This document shows positions 24,945 to 38,329 of a DNA stretch of 64,000 nucleotides, one piece after another (the first letter of the stretch is position 1; each line of letters starts with the position of its first letter). The notes below the pieces were generated by a model. The model had not been told where the DNA came from, ran no database searches, and saw only the letters and a list, made by a program, of their open reading frames with translations. Source of the stretch: Ignelater luminosus (Eukaryota > Arthropoda > Insecta > Coleoptera > Elateridae); the NCBI GenBank assembly GCA_011009095.1, contig VTPC01000610.1:55358-119357 (forward strand), read 5' to 3'. The position numbers were made by a program, and so were the translations under genes.

Positions 24945-26387
24945 CAGTGTGTCCGAAAAGTATGGAATATCCTATATATCTCAGTAAATATGCATTTTAT
25001 AGAAAATTGTTTCCTATAAAAGTTGTTCAGTGTTTAGTTTTACATTACAGGGCAATACCAAATAACTATTTTTTAAAAAAACAAAAGCGCAACGAATAAT
25101 GCTTTAATTTTTTTAATGGGAAGGTATCCCTTTATTGTACTCATTTGATAGAGAATGTTTTTCTCTTTTCAATGATGTAAAACCTTGATACACTTGCATA
25201 AGTAAATTTTGATTAAAACACAAAAAATTGTTTGAAAGTTTATTTCAATATTGGGATTTCAATCATTCCTGCCCAGACAATAACTTTCTGCTGATATTGG
25301 GTGTGCCCTTCTACATACCAGCCAGGATTTAGCGAAGACCAGTAGCGCGTGTTTTGTTTGTTAATGGCACCATTCAAACAAAACGTTGTCTCATCAGTGA
25401 AGAGAATATTTTTATGAAAATTTGCACTTTCCTGAAGCCTATGTGTTATTTCTTCGCAAAATTGCAATCTTCGATCTAAATCATCTAATAATTCTTGAAC
25501 TATACAAGGTTTATACGGATGCCACTTCTCCTTTCTTAGAACTTCGTGTGCAGTGGATTTCTTCAAAGTATGTTCAAGAGCAATTTGTCGAACAGACACA
25601 TGTGGATTTTCCACAACATCCAACACTATATTCTCACGTTGTTCATTATTTAGAGCTTTAGGTCTGCCCGTTTTTGGCCGATCTTTGACAGAACCCGTCT
25701 CATGAAATTTATGCAAAATTTTACTTACAGTAGACTGAGAAATGTGGTATTCGGGGTGCACGTCATTAAACAAATTGCAAACTTCCTCCTGTGTTCTCCT
25801 TCTGTCTCCATATCCCAGCATCATTAAAATTTCGATACGATGTTTTTCTGATAAATGATCCATAGCAAGTATTTTTGTAACTTTGTTATCCTCGCGTTAA
25901 TCAAACTGCTTAAATTAATTAAACAAATAACTTTTCGCTTCAGTTCGGTTATTAATTGACATTTCTACGATGCATTCGATTGTTGCAACAAACAAAAGTG
26001 TATCACACCGACCATAATGTGACTAGATGATATTGAAAATTTAAAAGACCGCGTCTGGAAAGGTAACAGATGAATAAATAAACCTTTAAGCGTTATTCAA
26101 ACAATTTTTTTTGTTTCAATCAAAATTTACTTATGCAAGTGTATCAAACTTTTACATCATTGAAAAGAGAAAAACATTCTCTATCAAATGAGTACAATAA
26201 AGAGATACCTACTCATTAAAAAAATTGAAGCATTATTCGTTGCGCTTTTGTTTTTTTAAAAAATAGTTATTTGGTATTTCCCTGTAATGTAAAACTAAAC
26301 ACTAAACAACTTTTATAGGAAACATTTTTCCATAAAATGCATATTTACTGAGATATATAGGATATTCCATACGTTTCGGACACACTG
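24945..26387 (-). mobile_element. Mariner-like element with 292-bp inverted repeats and internal deletion
   Basis: This 1443-bp element has unusually long terminal inverted repeats, 24945-25236 and 26096-26387, equal in length and nearly identical by eye. The ends start CAGTGTGTCCGAAA and are flanked by TA. Between them lies a minus-strand transposase gene lacking the last two catalytic acids; its stop sits at the inner edge of the left repeat. The simplest account is an internal deletion of the C-terminal third. The intact ends could still be moved by an enzyme supplied from elsewhere. Confidence 0.92.
25240..25863 (-). pseudogene. C-terminally deleted Tc1/mariner transposase
   Basis: An open frame of 207 codons starts at ATG 25863. 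Residues 1-110 hold two helix-turn-helix units separated by a GRPK linker at 67-70, an AT-hook-like feature typical of Tc1/mariner enzymes; QSTVSKILHKF (43-53) is the recognition-helix region. The catalytic domain starts with D157 in ILFTDETTF and continues through YWSSLNP to VIVWAGM (194-200), where family similarity stops. A short foreign tail (EIPILK) then leads into the inverted repeat. The second and third catalytic acids are missing, so it cannot catalyse transposition. It could still bind the repeats and act as an inhibitor, but that is conjecture. Confidence 0.88.
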
Positions 26388-26389
26388 TA

Positions 26390-29350
26390 TATAAATGTGA
26401 CAGTAGCTGCAACAGTTGTATCTTTAGTAATGATTCTCTAGTTAAACTTATCCAACGATTGTAAAACTGAGCCTAAGTGGGGTCATTATGTTGTAAACTA
26501 CGCCAAGGTAGTTGATTATCATGGTCTGATGATTGGAGGTTGGCGTTGGCAGGAAATGGATATCATGTCAGTAGAAGTAATACATGCCATAATTATATAC
26601 TCTGTGACAGATGCCTGCTGGCACTTCAGTCGTGTTGTGTGGGTACTCTGATTGCTGGCGTTATAGAATGTTCATGGAATATACAAATTGTCTATCGCAA
26701 GACCACAGTTCCACGCGCAAGCGCTGTGGAAATGGGGTTCGGTAGCAGTCGGTGGACTACACCTCCGATAACAGTATCTCAGTCCCTCTACAGGGCTTGG
26801 ACGTCCGACGGGCAGCGGTAAGAAAAAATGGTGTTGAACTGGGTGCGTACAACCCCCGGGTAACAAGAAGGACTGAATGCTGGCAGTTGGGCAATTTTCT
26901 CTCGTATTTCTTCTGTCAGTCAGGTAATGTTAAAAGTAAAAAAAGTTTTCATAAGTGACAAACCTAAAATATAAACGTAAGTTAATGCGCCGCATTTAAT
27001 CTCTTCCAAGGCAAAATCGCTATAGATTAAACTAACTAGAATGTAATGCAGAATCAATGACTAAAAGAGTTTAGAAGTTACTACTATTCTGTAAGTTCTT
27101 TTGCTTAGAGCTATAGGTTTCCTTTTTTCTAATTTATAGTTTGTATCACTATACTTTTTACAAGTTCCATACTTTGAATTATTATGAAATAAAAACTCTT
27201 CAAATAGCTACTACAAATAGGCATAAAAACAAAGTTGATTTATCTCTCTGTCTTTTTTAATGGCAATTTTAAACAAATAGATTCTTGCTCTGTTTACTGT
27301 TCAGAATGAGGTGTGAAGGAAATAATTTATATTCGGAAGACTAGTATTTGTATTGAATTTGTTGGGGATAATGGTAGCTCAAACCTGACGTTTTCATTTT
27401 CATGCCTGTTATTCTGTATAGTTTTCACATTTTTCAAAATTAATTTGAATTGACTGGAAAATGTACAATAATAAACTTTAACGAAGCATTCCTTGTTTTG
27501 TTTTTTATGTAAAACGTGCAACTATGTATGACAAAATTCTTGTGACAATACAAATTTCGAAGCAGTTGTTTTTAACTGACTGCCATGAAATTAGAAGATT
27601 ACATCACTACTTATGTGTGGGCAGCCACATCTCAACGAGTTGCATTCATATTGTTGTTTTTGAAGATCAAGATCAGGGTTTATTTTTTTATAACTATAGT
27701 TAGATTAAATAAATTAGAGGAGATAAAGATTTTGATCACTGACATCCTTCTTAACATTTATAACGCATATTATTTGGTAGTAAAACTAAACGTTCTTGAA
27801 TGTTTGGTTATGTTAATTTGAGAAAATAGATGCTTGTTGTGGTTGTTGACCAACGTATTGAAATTACTCCCAGGTGTTTGAGCAAATACAATTTAAAAGG
27901 AAAACCTGTCGTGATACCAATTATAATGTAAATGTCAGTTAACATTACGCAATACGGAAGGTTAAGTACGTTTACAGATTAGAAATAATGTATGTTTCCA
28001 GAGTGCATTGCCTATAAATAAAGCCCGCAATTATTTTAAATTGCGAACTTTTACGTGACATTTCCTTTTGTGTACAATGTATGTAATTAACTAGCATTAC
28101 TTTACATTTAAAAAACAAACAAAAAATTTAAAATACGTGAAATGCATTTTGATTAGGAATTGTCTGTAGAAGTCGAGCTTATTATCTGGACGTCCCCACA
28201 ACGCCAAAGCCTTAACAATAAAATTATTATTACGTTAAATCTTTAATGGTGAATAATAATCCCAACTCTAATTTTTAGGTCACTACGTCGATGATGTTTC
28301 AAATTTCCCAGCTTGTTATTTCGTATAAGTTTTGCTTAATACTTTCTTAATTAATTTTAGCGTCACCTTGTTTCTGTGTGGTGGTAATCAATAATTATAA
28401 TTTCATAATTGTAATTGACACGATTTGTTTCTTGTTCTGTTTTACATTTATATATTTAATACTAACGATAACCATAAGGAAGTATAAAGGTGTTACTATT
28501 AAAGCAACTAGAATTACTAAATTTAGTTTAATTTATGGATAAGACATCCTTAATTAATAATTACATTTACACTTCAAATCTTCCTACAACCTGTTTATAA
28601 ACACATAACGGGCATTACAAAGACGAGAGAAAAAGTGTAATAAAAACGATTTCAAAGCGGCTTAACAGTTTTGAGTCGAACATTACCATTTTTACCATTA
28701 CAAATTACAATAGCTTAGCGAAGAAAAACATGAGATGATTAATAATACTGCACAGACATACATAGATGAAAAATCTTTTGTATTCTTAATTCTCATTAAT
28801 ATTTGTTATAAAAATAGAAGATTAGTTCCAGGTTTGCAATCATATGAATTAGTACTATGCAAACGCATTTTCATACTACTTCCATTTACCCCTCCCTTCA
28901 GTATCGAGATCAATTTTCATTGCTCTTCAAAAATATGTTTTTCAATTGTAACTGTTTGCACTTAACAGAAATCCACAGTAAGATAGAAGATTTCAAAGAT
29001 TCAAATAAAAAGTCGGTGTAGTAATACGGAATGAGCTCAAAAGTATTAGATATTTTTGTTGTCATCTTCAACATTGTCATTCAAGTTGTGGAGATCGCGG
29101 ACTTTAAAAATACCACACACCAGAATGGTTTTCTTCTTAAAAAAGATAGTGGCAATAGACAATAAACATGAGCGTAGGATTGTTCTTTAGTCTAAAGTGA
29201 ACACCAAACCACCAGGAATTTCCTAAGATATATTTATCTGGAGGAATCTCGAGGCCAAAACAAGTAAACTCGGCGCTGACAACCTCTTAACTAAAAACAG
29301 GGAAGTCAATGAAATAATGCATCATGCATCATTGTTCTTTCCTAAATTGT
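26390..29350. other. Intronic stretch with one GC-rich patch
   Basis: Most of this is AT-rich with nothing recognisable. At 26440-26900 there is a GC-richer patch with overlapping open frames on both strands and a small hairpin (CCACAGTTCC...GCGCTGTGG). I cannot assign the patch to any gene or element. Inferred Chsy intron 1. Confidence 0.35.
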
Positions 29351-29354
29351 TTTA

Positions 29355-29756
29355 AGGCTGTTTCAAGGCCAACTCTAATATACACTTGTGAAGGAAAGGT
29401 GATGAACAAAAAAAATCAATCCAATTTAGAAATTTGGAAAAGAAAAATTTTGCGAAGAATATTTGGAAGGAAGAAAACAGAAGAAGGATGGGAAAGGCGA
29501 TGTAATGAGGAATGATATCAGTTGTATAACAAGCCATGTATTTCTGACTTTATAAAAGCGCGACGCTTACAGTGGGTAGGTCACCTGGAAAGGATAGATA
29601 AGCAGTAGAATAGTCAAGGATGTAGGATGAAAAACATGTAAAACGGAAAAAAAGGCAGGCCAAGAATCAAATGGAGAAATGCGGTGCTGGAAGATTAAAG
29701 TCCAAGCAAGTTAGAAACTTATGGATAGAAAGAGATAGAAAGGAATGGAGAAAGGT
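29355..29756 (+). mobile_element. LINE ORF2 C-terminal remnant
   Basis: Plus-strand translation gives SRPTLIYTCEGKVMNKKNQ, then LEIWKRKILRRIFG, then KARRLQWVGHLERID, and after several stops GRPRIKWRNAV. This order is characteristic of the C-terminal end of non-LTR retrotransposon ORF2, just after the reverse transcriptase fingers and palm. Stops after ERIDKQ and in the following text, plus the lack of upstream RT motifs, show a 5'-truncated dead copy. It lies inside Chsy intron 1. Confidence 0.8.
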
Positions 29757-32700
29757 TACTCAGCGATGGGCCTAAATGGCCTGTTAAAGCTATGCATATT
29801 ACATAAACGTTTTGATTTTCCTAGCGTGGTAGATAAGAGCCTTGATTCAATAATTCCAAAGTTACCGTTTCACAGGGGAGCTTTACTGAGTTTTTTCACA
29901 GTCATTTCTGAAATTTCTCTATTTTCTCTCCAATAAGCACAAAGCGGAGCATCGTCTACTAGTCGCTCTGATGACTACTGTACAACGGTGTTGCGAGCAG
30001 TCGCTCTAATGCTCTGGAGTAATTTTATTATTTCGGGAGGGCTCAAAAATTTTGGTGGGCAAGCTTCTTCAATTTTCTTTCTTTCTAGTTGGGCTAATTT
30101 TGGTTTTTTATCCTCGAGGATACAGCTTTAATATCCAAGTAAAATTCGATGACAAAGGATTTAGCTTCCGGTATCGCAACCGTTCCAAGGAGGTTCCTGT
30201 TTGCAACCGCTTCTTATCAGGTCTTCCTTTCTGCATCACCAGCTGAGACAATCTTTCTGCACTTCAGTTCTTTTTATTGTCTTGTATGTTCCATGTCAGA
30301 CCTAATAATTAGCAGTTAGAGAAACTATAAACAAACTTATCTAACAAATTGTTAATACTTATACAGCAATTAAACTGATAATTATCAAATTAACTCTGTA
30401 TATAAAATAAAACAAATTAAGTTGTTAAGAACAATTACATTTTGCTTTAATAGAGAATGTAATTTTAGCTGGTTAGTAGAATACATTTTAAAACAATAAT
30501 GTAAAGACAAAACGAAAGTCTAAATTTCCTTTTCTTTGAATTATGTCTGACAATTTGGTAATAATTTTCTGCATGAACAGCCTTAATTGAAATATTTAAT
30601 TGCGCAATAGCGTTTAGCCACGTAAAAATTATAACACAATCCATTGTGTCATTCGTGCGTAAATTAGTAGGTCATTCTCATTACCTGTAAACTTCCTTGA
30701 GTAAACTGCGTAAATGTATTTGTCAGTTTCTTTACATTTTATTTATAGGTACTTTATATGTTTTCATTCATTTCACTTCAGTTTTTGGAATTCTCCAGGA
30801 TATATCTGATGAAGTAAATCTTTAAAGATTTTTTGGTACTTGTTTTGTTTACTTTAAAATGTCAAAAGATCGAAAATTAACTGAAAGAAAGAAAAAGACC
30901 AAACTACACAACCTATTTGTTGTTTTCAAAAGCTTTGTTTAGATCTAGTTTATGCAGGTCCCTTCAACACATTGTTTTGTTCGATATTCGTCCAATCTCT
31001 AACTATAAAAGTGTCAACTTATGGAAATGCAAGAGGTAAAGCCAAAATTAAATTTGGAAAATGGCATCTTAATGAACATTTTCAACAATTTTGTGTGTTA
31101 TAAGTGTTCAAGATACAGAATAGAATAAAGAAGTCTAAGAACGTGTTCAATCTTAAAATGATGCGAACACCTCTTTTAGAGAATTAAATCCATTTTTTTC
31201 AAAGAATGCGAACTGATACTTCTAGAACTTCTATGATACCTTCTGATAGCAGCTAATAGTTATTTTGATAATACAAAAGAAAAAGTCAACAAAGAGGCCC
31301 AAATTCTGTGCGTAGGAAATAAGTAAATGCTGTTCAATGAAATAATAGATAATTCAAGCTTCCAGGAAGAAGAAAACTTCCCTCAATACTTATAGAAGAT
31401 TACAAATAAATATTTACTACGAGAGAAAATAAATTTAACCTTGGACATACAGTAGCAGGTAGTGAATTGGAAAGTGCAAAGAGGAAGTGATTTACAATTT
31501 GACCTTCGTTCTCAGAGTATCAGAACTAACATTACTAGCAAACAGAAAAAATCAAAAAGGACAAAGTTACGTCAAAACACTAGAAAAGTGATCGTTTAAA
31601 GAAACTACAGCTTAATGACTGGATCTTTAAGGTATTTTCGTTATTACTTTGATCCTTGGACATACCTGGAAAAATGTGTTACGTCTTTAAGGTTCACTCT
31701 ACACTCTGTAACATTAACCTCGTATAATACTTTTTATTACATCTTAACATACCTACAGTAATGATTCAAGTTCGTGTGAAAGTCAGAAAATAGGAACACT
31801 GCTGCTGCACAATCTTTATGTTTCCTCAAAACCACATTCTTCATCTTACTATCCTCTGTTCAACCAAATCTTGGATCAAGTTTAAAACACGTAACTATTT
31901 ATTGTTTCTTAGTAATCTACCTCCGTTTAGTGTATGCCTGTGAAGTAAGAGCGCATAAAGCTCTGCACGGCCAAGATATTTTGGCGCAGCCCGACTGGGA
32001 TAAATTCGATGTGGCCTAGGAAAATCTGGAAACATTCTTAATCGACCCAAAATGTCTGACTGGCTCTAAAAAGCCCGATTGGTCCGCCCGGTCCTACAGG
32101 CCTGATAAACCCAACTGACCTGAAGTGATAGGCTCGAACGACCTGATACCCTAACGACTCGAAACCCTCGACCTGTCACGCAAATTACCTCTTTGGTACG
32201 TTTTATTCTGAAAAGACGACGACATTTCAAAGAAATCGGAAAGCTTCAAAAATCAATAACGAGTGCTAGTCTATGTATTCGATATTAAATACCCGCATTA
32301 GCCGGCAAAAAAATGCTTTATTAATTAAAAACATCCTATTAACACAAATAGTCCACCCTAAGAACCCAAAAGAACCGATCCGCAGCATGTAATCGGTTGC
32401 TCACAACGTTTTAGAAATCAACTAGAGGATGTTGTTTAATAGAAGCTTATAATGTTAAGCTGATGACTGCTTGATTTTTATATTTGAGTGTACTACAATA
32501 ATTATGGTTTTTGGAATTTATAAACTGAAAACATTAGCTTATATTGGGAGAATTCAAAGAAAAGTAACTTCCAATGTTGCTCATCTTCATACAATTTTAC
32601 TTATGTACAGAGTGTTTTAAAGTTTGGTCTGATGCTGACATTTGGTATATTGATAAAATGCTCTAATACTTATCATGTATTCTATACTTGATCTAATATT

Positions 32701-35700
32701 CCAACAAACTGAGATACAATTAGAAATTCGAATTTTTAAGTAACTCTGAACATAGCAATGATCTTTACAATTAACTAAAGTAACGGTTTTGTACTAATCG
32801 GAAAACAACTCAGTTGGTGATCAAAGTAATTGGTGATTTTGATAAGTGATGATGGTAATCGATAATCAGTGTTCATGAAAAATAACAAACCATAGGACAT
32901 ATTCGGGAGGAAGAAAAATGAACGTAAAGAAACAATCGGCTAATATCAGATGGTAACAATTAAAATCAACGTCAAACCAATTCTGCAATTTGCAGATTGT
33001 ATATATTCTTACATTATGTATATTATAATAGTAATAATCCTCGGATGTTATAGCACTAGATTGTTGAAGATAAATTATAAATGAGAGAATTAAACAATTA
33101 CGCAAACAATTATTCTGCTATGATAATTCCATGTGGAAAAGATATCTCAGCATAGAAGTGTTAATAGGTTTTGACCAAAATCTTCATAATCTGTATTTCG
33201 TAGGTTATCTATAAAACTTGATTACCATCATGAAACTAAATGGGTTTAGATGATTAACTTGAATAGTTACTTATAATTGACTAACAGTTTTATTTTAAAA
33301 TGGAATTTTTTAGTGGAAAAGTACATCCAAACTTGAAACAAAATTGCTTCGTGTAAATTGTTACTGTATAATCTCTATCTGGATGGAATAAAGCATAACA
33401 AAACAATATAAGAAGTTAATTGACAGGCATGCTTCAGTAAATAATAAATACTTTCAAGTACTCTTAATTCACTATTATATCTGATGTAGGAAACATTATT
33501 CTTGCATTCTTTCTTTCCTTTGACAGAAAGAATGCAAATACAGTAAATCTGATAACAGTAATAAATTATAAAAACATTTCTTTTATACTAAATGATCTGT
33601 AACAATTCATAAAATAAATGTTTGAAACCAGTTTCCTCCTTGATAGAATGAAAAGCTAATTTAAATTCCAATTCTAATTCGTTTTTGAGTCTTAATTAAA
33701 TTGCGTTTCATCAGGGTTTATAAATTGAATCCTGTTTCTTTTTTATAACAAGGGATCTAAAAAGGTTATTTAATGTATTCTTTCTTACTTTAACAAATTG
33801 TCAATGATCGAAGTGAATTAATCATGGTATACCGCTTTCAACGGTAAAATACAAGCATTCAGATTTAATCTCTGCTCCTAAATAAGGGTACAAAAAAAGG
33901 ACTCTCGTTTGCTTTCTTCTTTACCAGTTTCGAATTTAGGCCATTTATATCGAAAAGGTGATACAGCTGCTGCTTGGCAACTATTCAATGGTCGGTAACC
34001 TTTTATAGAAAGCAATATAAGCTGATATTCAGTATTTATAAATTACAATAGTCCTGCATAATACGGCCATTATAAGGTTAAAAAATACAGAATGAATAGA
34101 AAGGAATAAAAGGTAAAATGTACCTATATAAATATGAAGGTTGTAGTAAGTCTTTTTGAAAAATGTAATTATATTTACAAATATGTATCCTTTTTTACTA
34201 AAAAAAAAGGAAGTGTGGTAAACAATTAATGCAATGAGACGTGCAGGTATGTTTTGCCAATACTTAAAAGATAAAAGCAAGAAAGTTCTGCAAATAAATG
34301 GTGCATTGTTATTTCTTAAAAAGAAGGAAAGCTACATGCAAATAAGAGATTAGTAAATTACATGTGGAGAACCTTCTATTGTTTTTCTGGCTTGGTTTAA
34401 CGTGGATTTCCTTTTTTGTGATATTTCACGGCAAGCCAGGCACATTTCTGTATTTATAGGTATACTCAGAACTACATTAACTTTTTCAAAATGTCAGGGA
34501 AAAATATTTATTTCGCCGTGTTGGTGTATTTTGAGCAGTTTAGATTTTATATACTCAAAGAGGCTTCTAGCTCCAAATACCTTAAACGTGATATGATGGT
34601 AGTATTACAAAAACTACTATGTGATAAGGCTTAGGGCAAATTTAAAAAATGTAAACAGCAAACAAGAAATTCTATATTTCTGGAAAAACAAAAAATTGTG
34701 TACTAACTTCATAAGCTTTTCGCATACAACAAGCCACGAACTAAAGAAGGAGTGAGCACGTTAAAGTCCAAATATCGAAGTCAAAATCAAGACGATGAAC
34801 TCTTTTCAGGTAATCAATTATTAGCAAACCAAGATCGTATCTTGAGATACTGAATAATTTATAGGCGCTCTTCTATCCTGTTAATTCCGAAATGGTACAG
34901 GATGGATGAATTTCTCATTATGACAATACGTGATACTATGCTGACCAATTTAAATCCATGCAATCGTTTTGTTTTTCCCATAAAAAATTCGTCAATTAGA
35001 AGGCATAAGATTGAGGCAGTGGAAGATTTTCAATAGGCTTCTACAAAAATACTGATTTTAGTCAATATATTCTTGAAGCTGACGATAGTATAGTGGATTT
35101 TTCTTCTGTAAATGTTCTCATAATAGAAATGCTAATAACTCTAGAAATTCAATAGAGAAATTGCATTCTGCTGTACTTCTCGAATACAAAGAAACCGATA
35201 ATTCATTAAGAAGGGCAAATATCATAATTTTAGGTGGAAACCATGTGGAAGCATATAATAGAACGAACTATAAAATTAAGTGAAAAGTAGGAAATGTGAT
35301 CAACCGATCGTAATACATATAAAACAAATAAAGGAAAAATCTGTCTCAAAAAAAAGTAACTGCATCTTACGGTACTCAAACTAAAATCAAAAATGAAAGC
35401 TCTAAGACTGAGTCGAACCATACGATTAGATGAGGACGAATAAGATTTTAGATGCATAGATCATCCAACAGTATCACCTTTATCATACACTAGATGAATA
35501 AAAAATCAAGAGCACACAATACACACACAAATTAGTAGGATCTACCTTGGTATGCACATATGAATTCGGTTGGTCCTGAGTAGTGGGTTATAAAAGAAAT
35601 TTAAAACTCTCCCTGAAAAGCTAATCCTTTCTTTACGTATGTAGCATCATTGTTACAAGACCGTCGATGCCATGGAAGTCCTGCTAAGCCTAACATAACC

Positions 35701-36979
35701 TAATGTTTCAGTCAAAAAAAACAACAGTCAAGCTGACCTGAAGTTTAAAGACTTGTAGGTATGAAAGGGAAACCACGAGGCGCAGAGTCCTACTCAGCAA
35801 GAGTTAGTCTTTAGAAAACATTTCAAAATTTACACAGGCAATAAAGATCCAAGTGAGGGTATTATGAGAAAACTTTTATAAAGTTAACTCTAACGATAGT
35901 CCATCACAAAGAGGCAATGGGTATTCTGATTGTCTCCGAGAAACTAAAAAAATTATGTATTAAACATTTTCAAAACTGTCTAAGATTGCATGAAATCGCA
36001 TATCAGTGTCAAAGAGGCACGTATAGTCGCAGAATAAACAATAAAATTAAAGATGTAAGAGTAAGAAGGATCCATTAACAAACTTCTCAATTTCTTTAAA
36101 CTGAGAGATTGTATAGAAAAATTCAGTGGGATGATAAACAGAATAAAGTTGCTAGTTTAGCTACGTCATTGAGTATAAACATGAATAATCTCCAATTATC
36201 TGGAAATTATTTCTCAAATAGTTCACTAACATAGTGTGGAAGTGTTAGGCCGATTTTCGTGTTGATTCATTTTTAAACTTTGCAATTATGCCAAAGTATT
36301 GTCTTTTGGAAAGTTAGTTCATTACGGTTATTGCCCAATTATAAATTTTCATGATCAAGACGATTTGATTTTTGTTTAATAGTTGCTATGGAATCGGCAG
36401 TAATAAACTTGCAGGCTTCACTTCATAACGTTTTCAAACTAAGCAATCAAAACCTAACTATGGTGGTCGTTCTGCATTGTGCTCATTGGTGCTGCAAGAG
36501 GGAAATGTACATAAGAGTGGAACAAAAAATAAAGATTGTAGACCAGACAGAAACAAAATGCCATGATCATATTTTTTCGTTCCATTTTCACTACAATCTA
36601 GGCATCAACCGTACGATCTTAGTTACATATTCTTTAGTCTTTTACCTTATTTCTGAAAAGGTTTAATTTGGAAATTTTGATCCAGAAATAAAGTCTGGCT
36701 TGCTTATTGCCTTTCATGCTGGAAACCTCAGTCTTCTATAGACAATCAGCTCAAATCTTGGCAGTATAAAATTAAATTTTCCATACTTTGTTCTGAATAA
36801 AATTAGAGATTAAAGCAGGAATGCTTTTTGCTGAAACCAAATATCGGAGATATATAAGTAGTGTGAGAGTTTGAACAACTGGGAATATAAACTTCTTCTT
36901 CATTATGTGCGACTCCTTATTTCCGAGATACAGAATTTTAAATACAAGAGGTCAATAAACCTGACGTATATTTATAATA
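29757..36979. other. Long AT-rich intronic stretch
   Basis: No gene recognised. A GC-richer block at 31920-32200 reads on the minus strand as degenerate GGTC/GGGT-type repeats and may be an eroded simple repeat. Open frames at 30052-30246 and 36388-36666 have no known motif and no splice support. Inferred Chsy intron 1. Confidence 0.4.
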
Positions 36980-38284
36980 AAGGGTTTTCCAATAAGAGGT
37001 GTTATTTTGAATAGCCAGCTATTTCGGTAGATGTCACTTTTGAAGCTATCATTTTTTGACATTTGACAAGTAGAAACTACGCCATTAATAAATATGGAAC
37101 GATACACGCTTCAACAACGCATTGAAATTATTAAAATTCACTATAAAAATGGTGAAAATTTGGCAGAGACGGTTCGTAAAACTCGAACATTTTTGGGTCA
37201 CCGTGAAGCACCTTGTCGGACCGCAATACAGAAATTGGTGAAAAAATTCGAGCTCTTGGGACAAGTTAGTGATGTGAAGAATAAAACCCGTGCACGTCGC
37301 TCAAGAACAGCCGAGAATATTGCTGTTGTAGCCGAAAGTGTTAAAGAAAACCCAGGTTTGTCCATTCCTCGTCGTTCTTTGGAATTAGCCATTCCACAAA
37401 CGTCATTACACCGTATTTTGCATAAAGATTTGGGTCTTAAGGCTTATAAAGTCCAGTTAACACAAGAACTCAAGCCGGCCGATCATCAACAACGTCGTGT
37501 CTTTGCTGATTGGGTCGTTGAAATGCATGAAAATGATCCAGAATTCCATCGAAAAATCATCTTGAGTGATGAGGCCCATTTCCACCTCGGTGGCTTCGTC
37601 AACAAGCAAAATTGTCGGATCTGGGGCTCAGAAAATCCAAGAGTTATTGTTGAAAAGTCTCTCTATCCTCAACGTGTGACTGTTTGGTGCGGTTTATGGT
37701 CCGGCGGAGTCATTGGACCTTACTTTTTCGAAAATGAGGCTGGAGCAACAGTTACGGTGACTGGATTGCGCTATCGAGAGATGATTAACGATTTTTTATG
37801 GCCGGAATTGGATGGTATTGATCTGGACAACGTTTACTTTCAACAAGACGGCGCTACGTGCCACACAAGCAACGAAACCATTGATCTTTTACGGAAAAAG
37901 TTTCCGGACCGTGTTATCTCTCGAAGAGGTGATCACAATTGGCCACCGAGATCTTGTGATTTAACACCTTGCGACTTCTTTCTTTGGGGCCACGTGAAAG
38001 AGAAGGTCTACGCCAACAGCCCAGCGTCGATTCAAGACCTCAAAGATGGAATTCGTGAGGCTATCGAGGACATAGGGCAGCCACTTTGCGATTTGGTTAT
38101 GGAAAATTTCATGAAAAGGATATTGTCCTGTAAGCGTGGTCGTGGTGGTCATTTGCCTGATGTTATTTTCCACTATTAACGGCATACCTTCCTCTTTATA
38201 ATGAAATAAACATCCGATCATTTATATTAAAAAATGGCACTTTTCTTTGAATATCAAAATAACACCTCTTATTGGAAAACCCTT
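36980..38284 (+). mobile_element. Intact mariner (DD41D) element, copy 2
   Basis: It has the same 1305-bp length, the same 31-bp inverted repeats and the same direction as copy 1, exactly 31,437 bp further right. TA flanks both ends (36978-36979 and 38285-38286). The outer flanks differ from those of copy 1, which supports two separate insertions rather than a segmental duplication. It lies in Chsy intron 1, antisense to the gene. Confidence 0.95.
37094..38179 (+). CDS. Mariner-family DD41D transposase, copy 2
   Basis: A 361-residue transposase identical in amino acid sequence to the one at 5657-6742. The catalytic residues D159, D252 and D294 are present with the same 41-residue final spacing, and the basic helix-turn-helix region is intact. 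The only difference I found between the two elements lies upstream of the ATG (37017). An uninterrupted frame and near-zero divergence indicate recent transposition from one source, and either copy could be active. Confidence 0.93.
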   Translation: MERYTLQQRIEIIKIHYKNGENLAETVRKTRTFLGHREAPCRTAIQKLVKKFELLGQVSDVKNKTRARRSRTAENIAVVAESVKENPGLSIPRRSLELAIPQTSLHRILHKDLGLKAYKVQLTQELKPADHQQRRVFADWVVEMHENDPEFHRKIILSDEAHFHLGGFVNKQNCRIWGSENPRVIVEKSLYPQRVTVWCGLWSGGVIGPYFFENEAGATVTVTGLRYREMINDFLWPELDGIDLDNVYFQQDGATCHTSNETIDLLRKKFPDRVISRRGDHNWPPRSCDLTPCDFFLWGHVKEKVYANSPASIQDLKDGIREAIEDIGQPLCDLVMENFMKRILSCKRGRGGHLPDVIFHY

Positions 38285-38329
38285 TATAATATATAAGTAT
38301 TATAAATAGCAGTTCAATTATCCAACGAT

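Noticed and set aside
35680-35710. CCTAA-like words resembling insect telomere repeats
   Set aside because: Only a few imperfect units are present, with no array.
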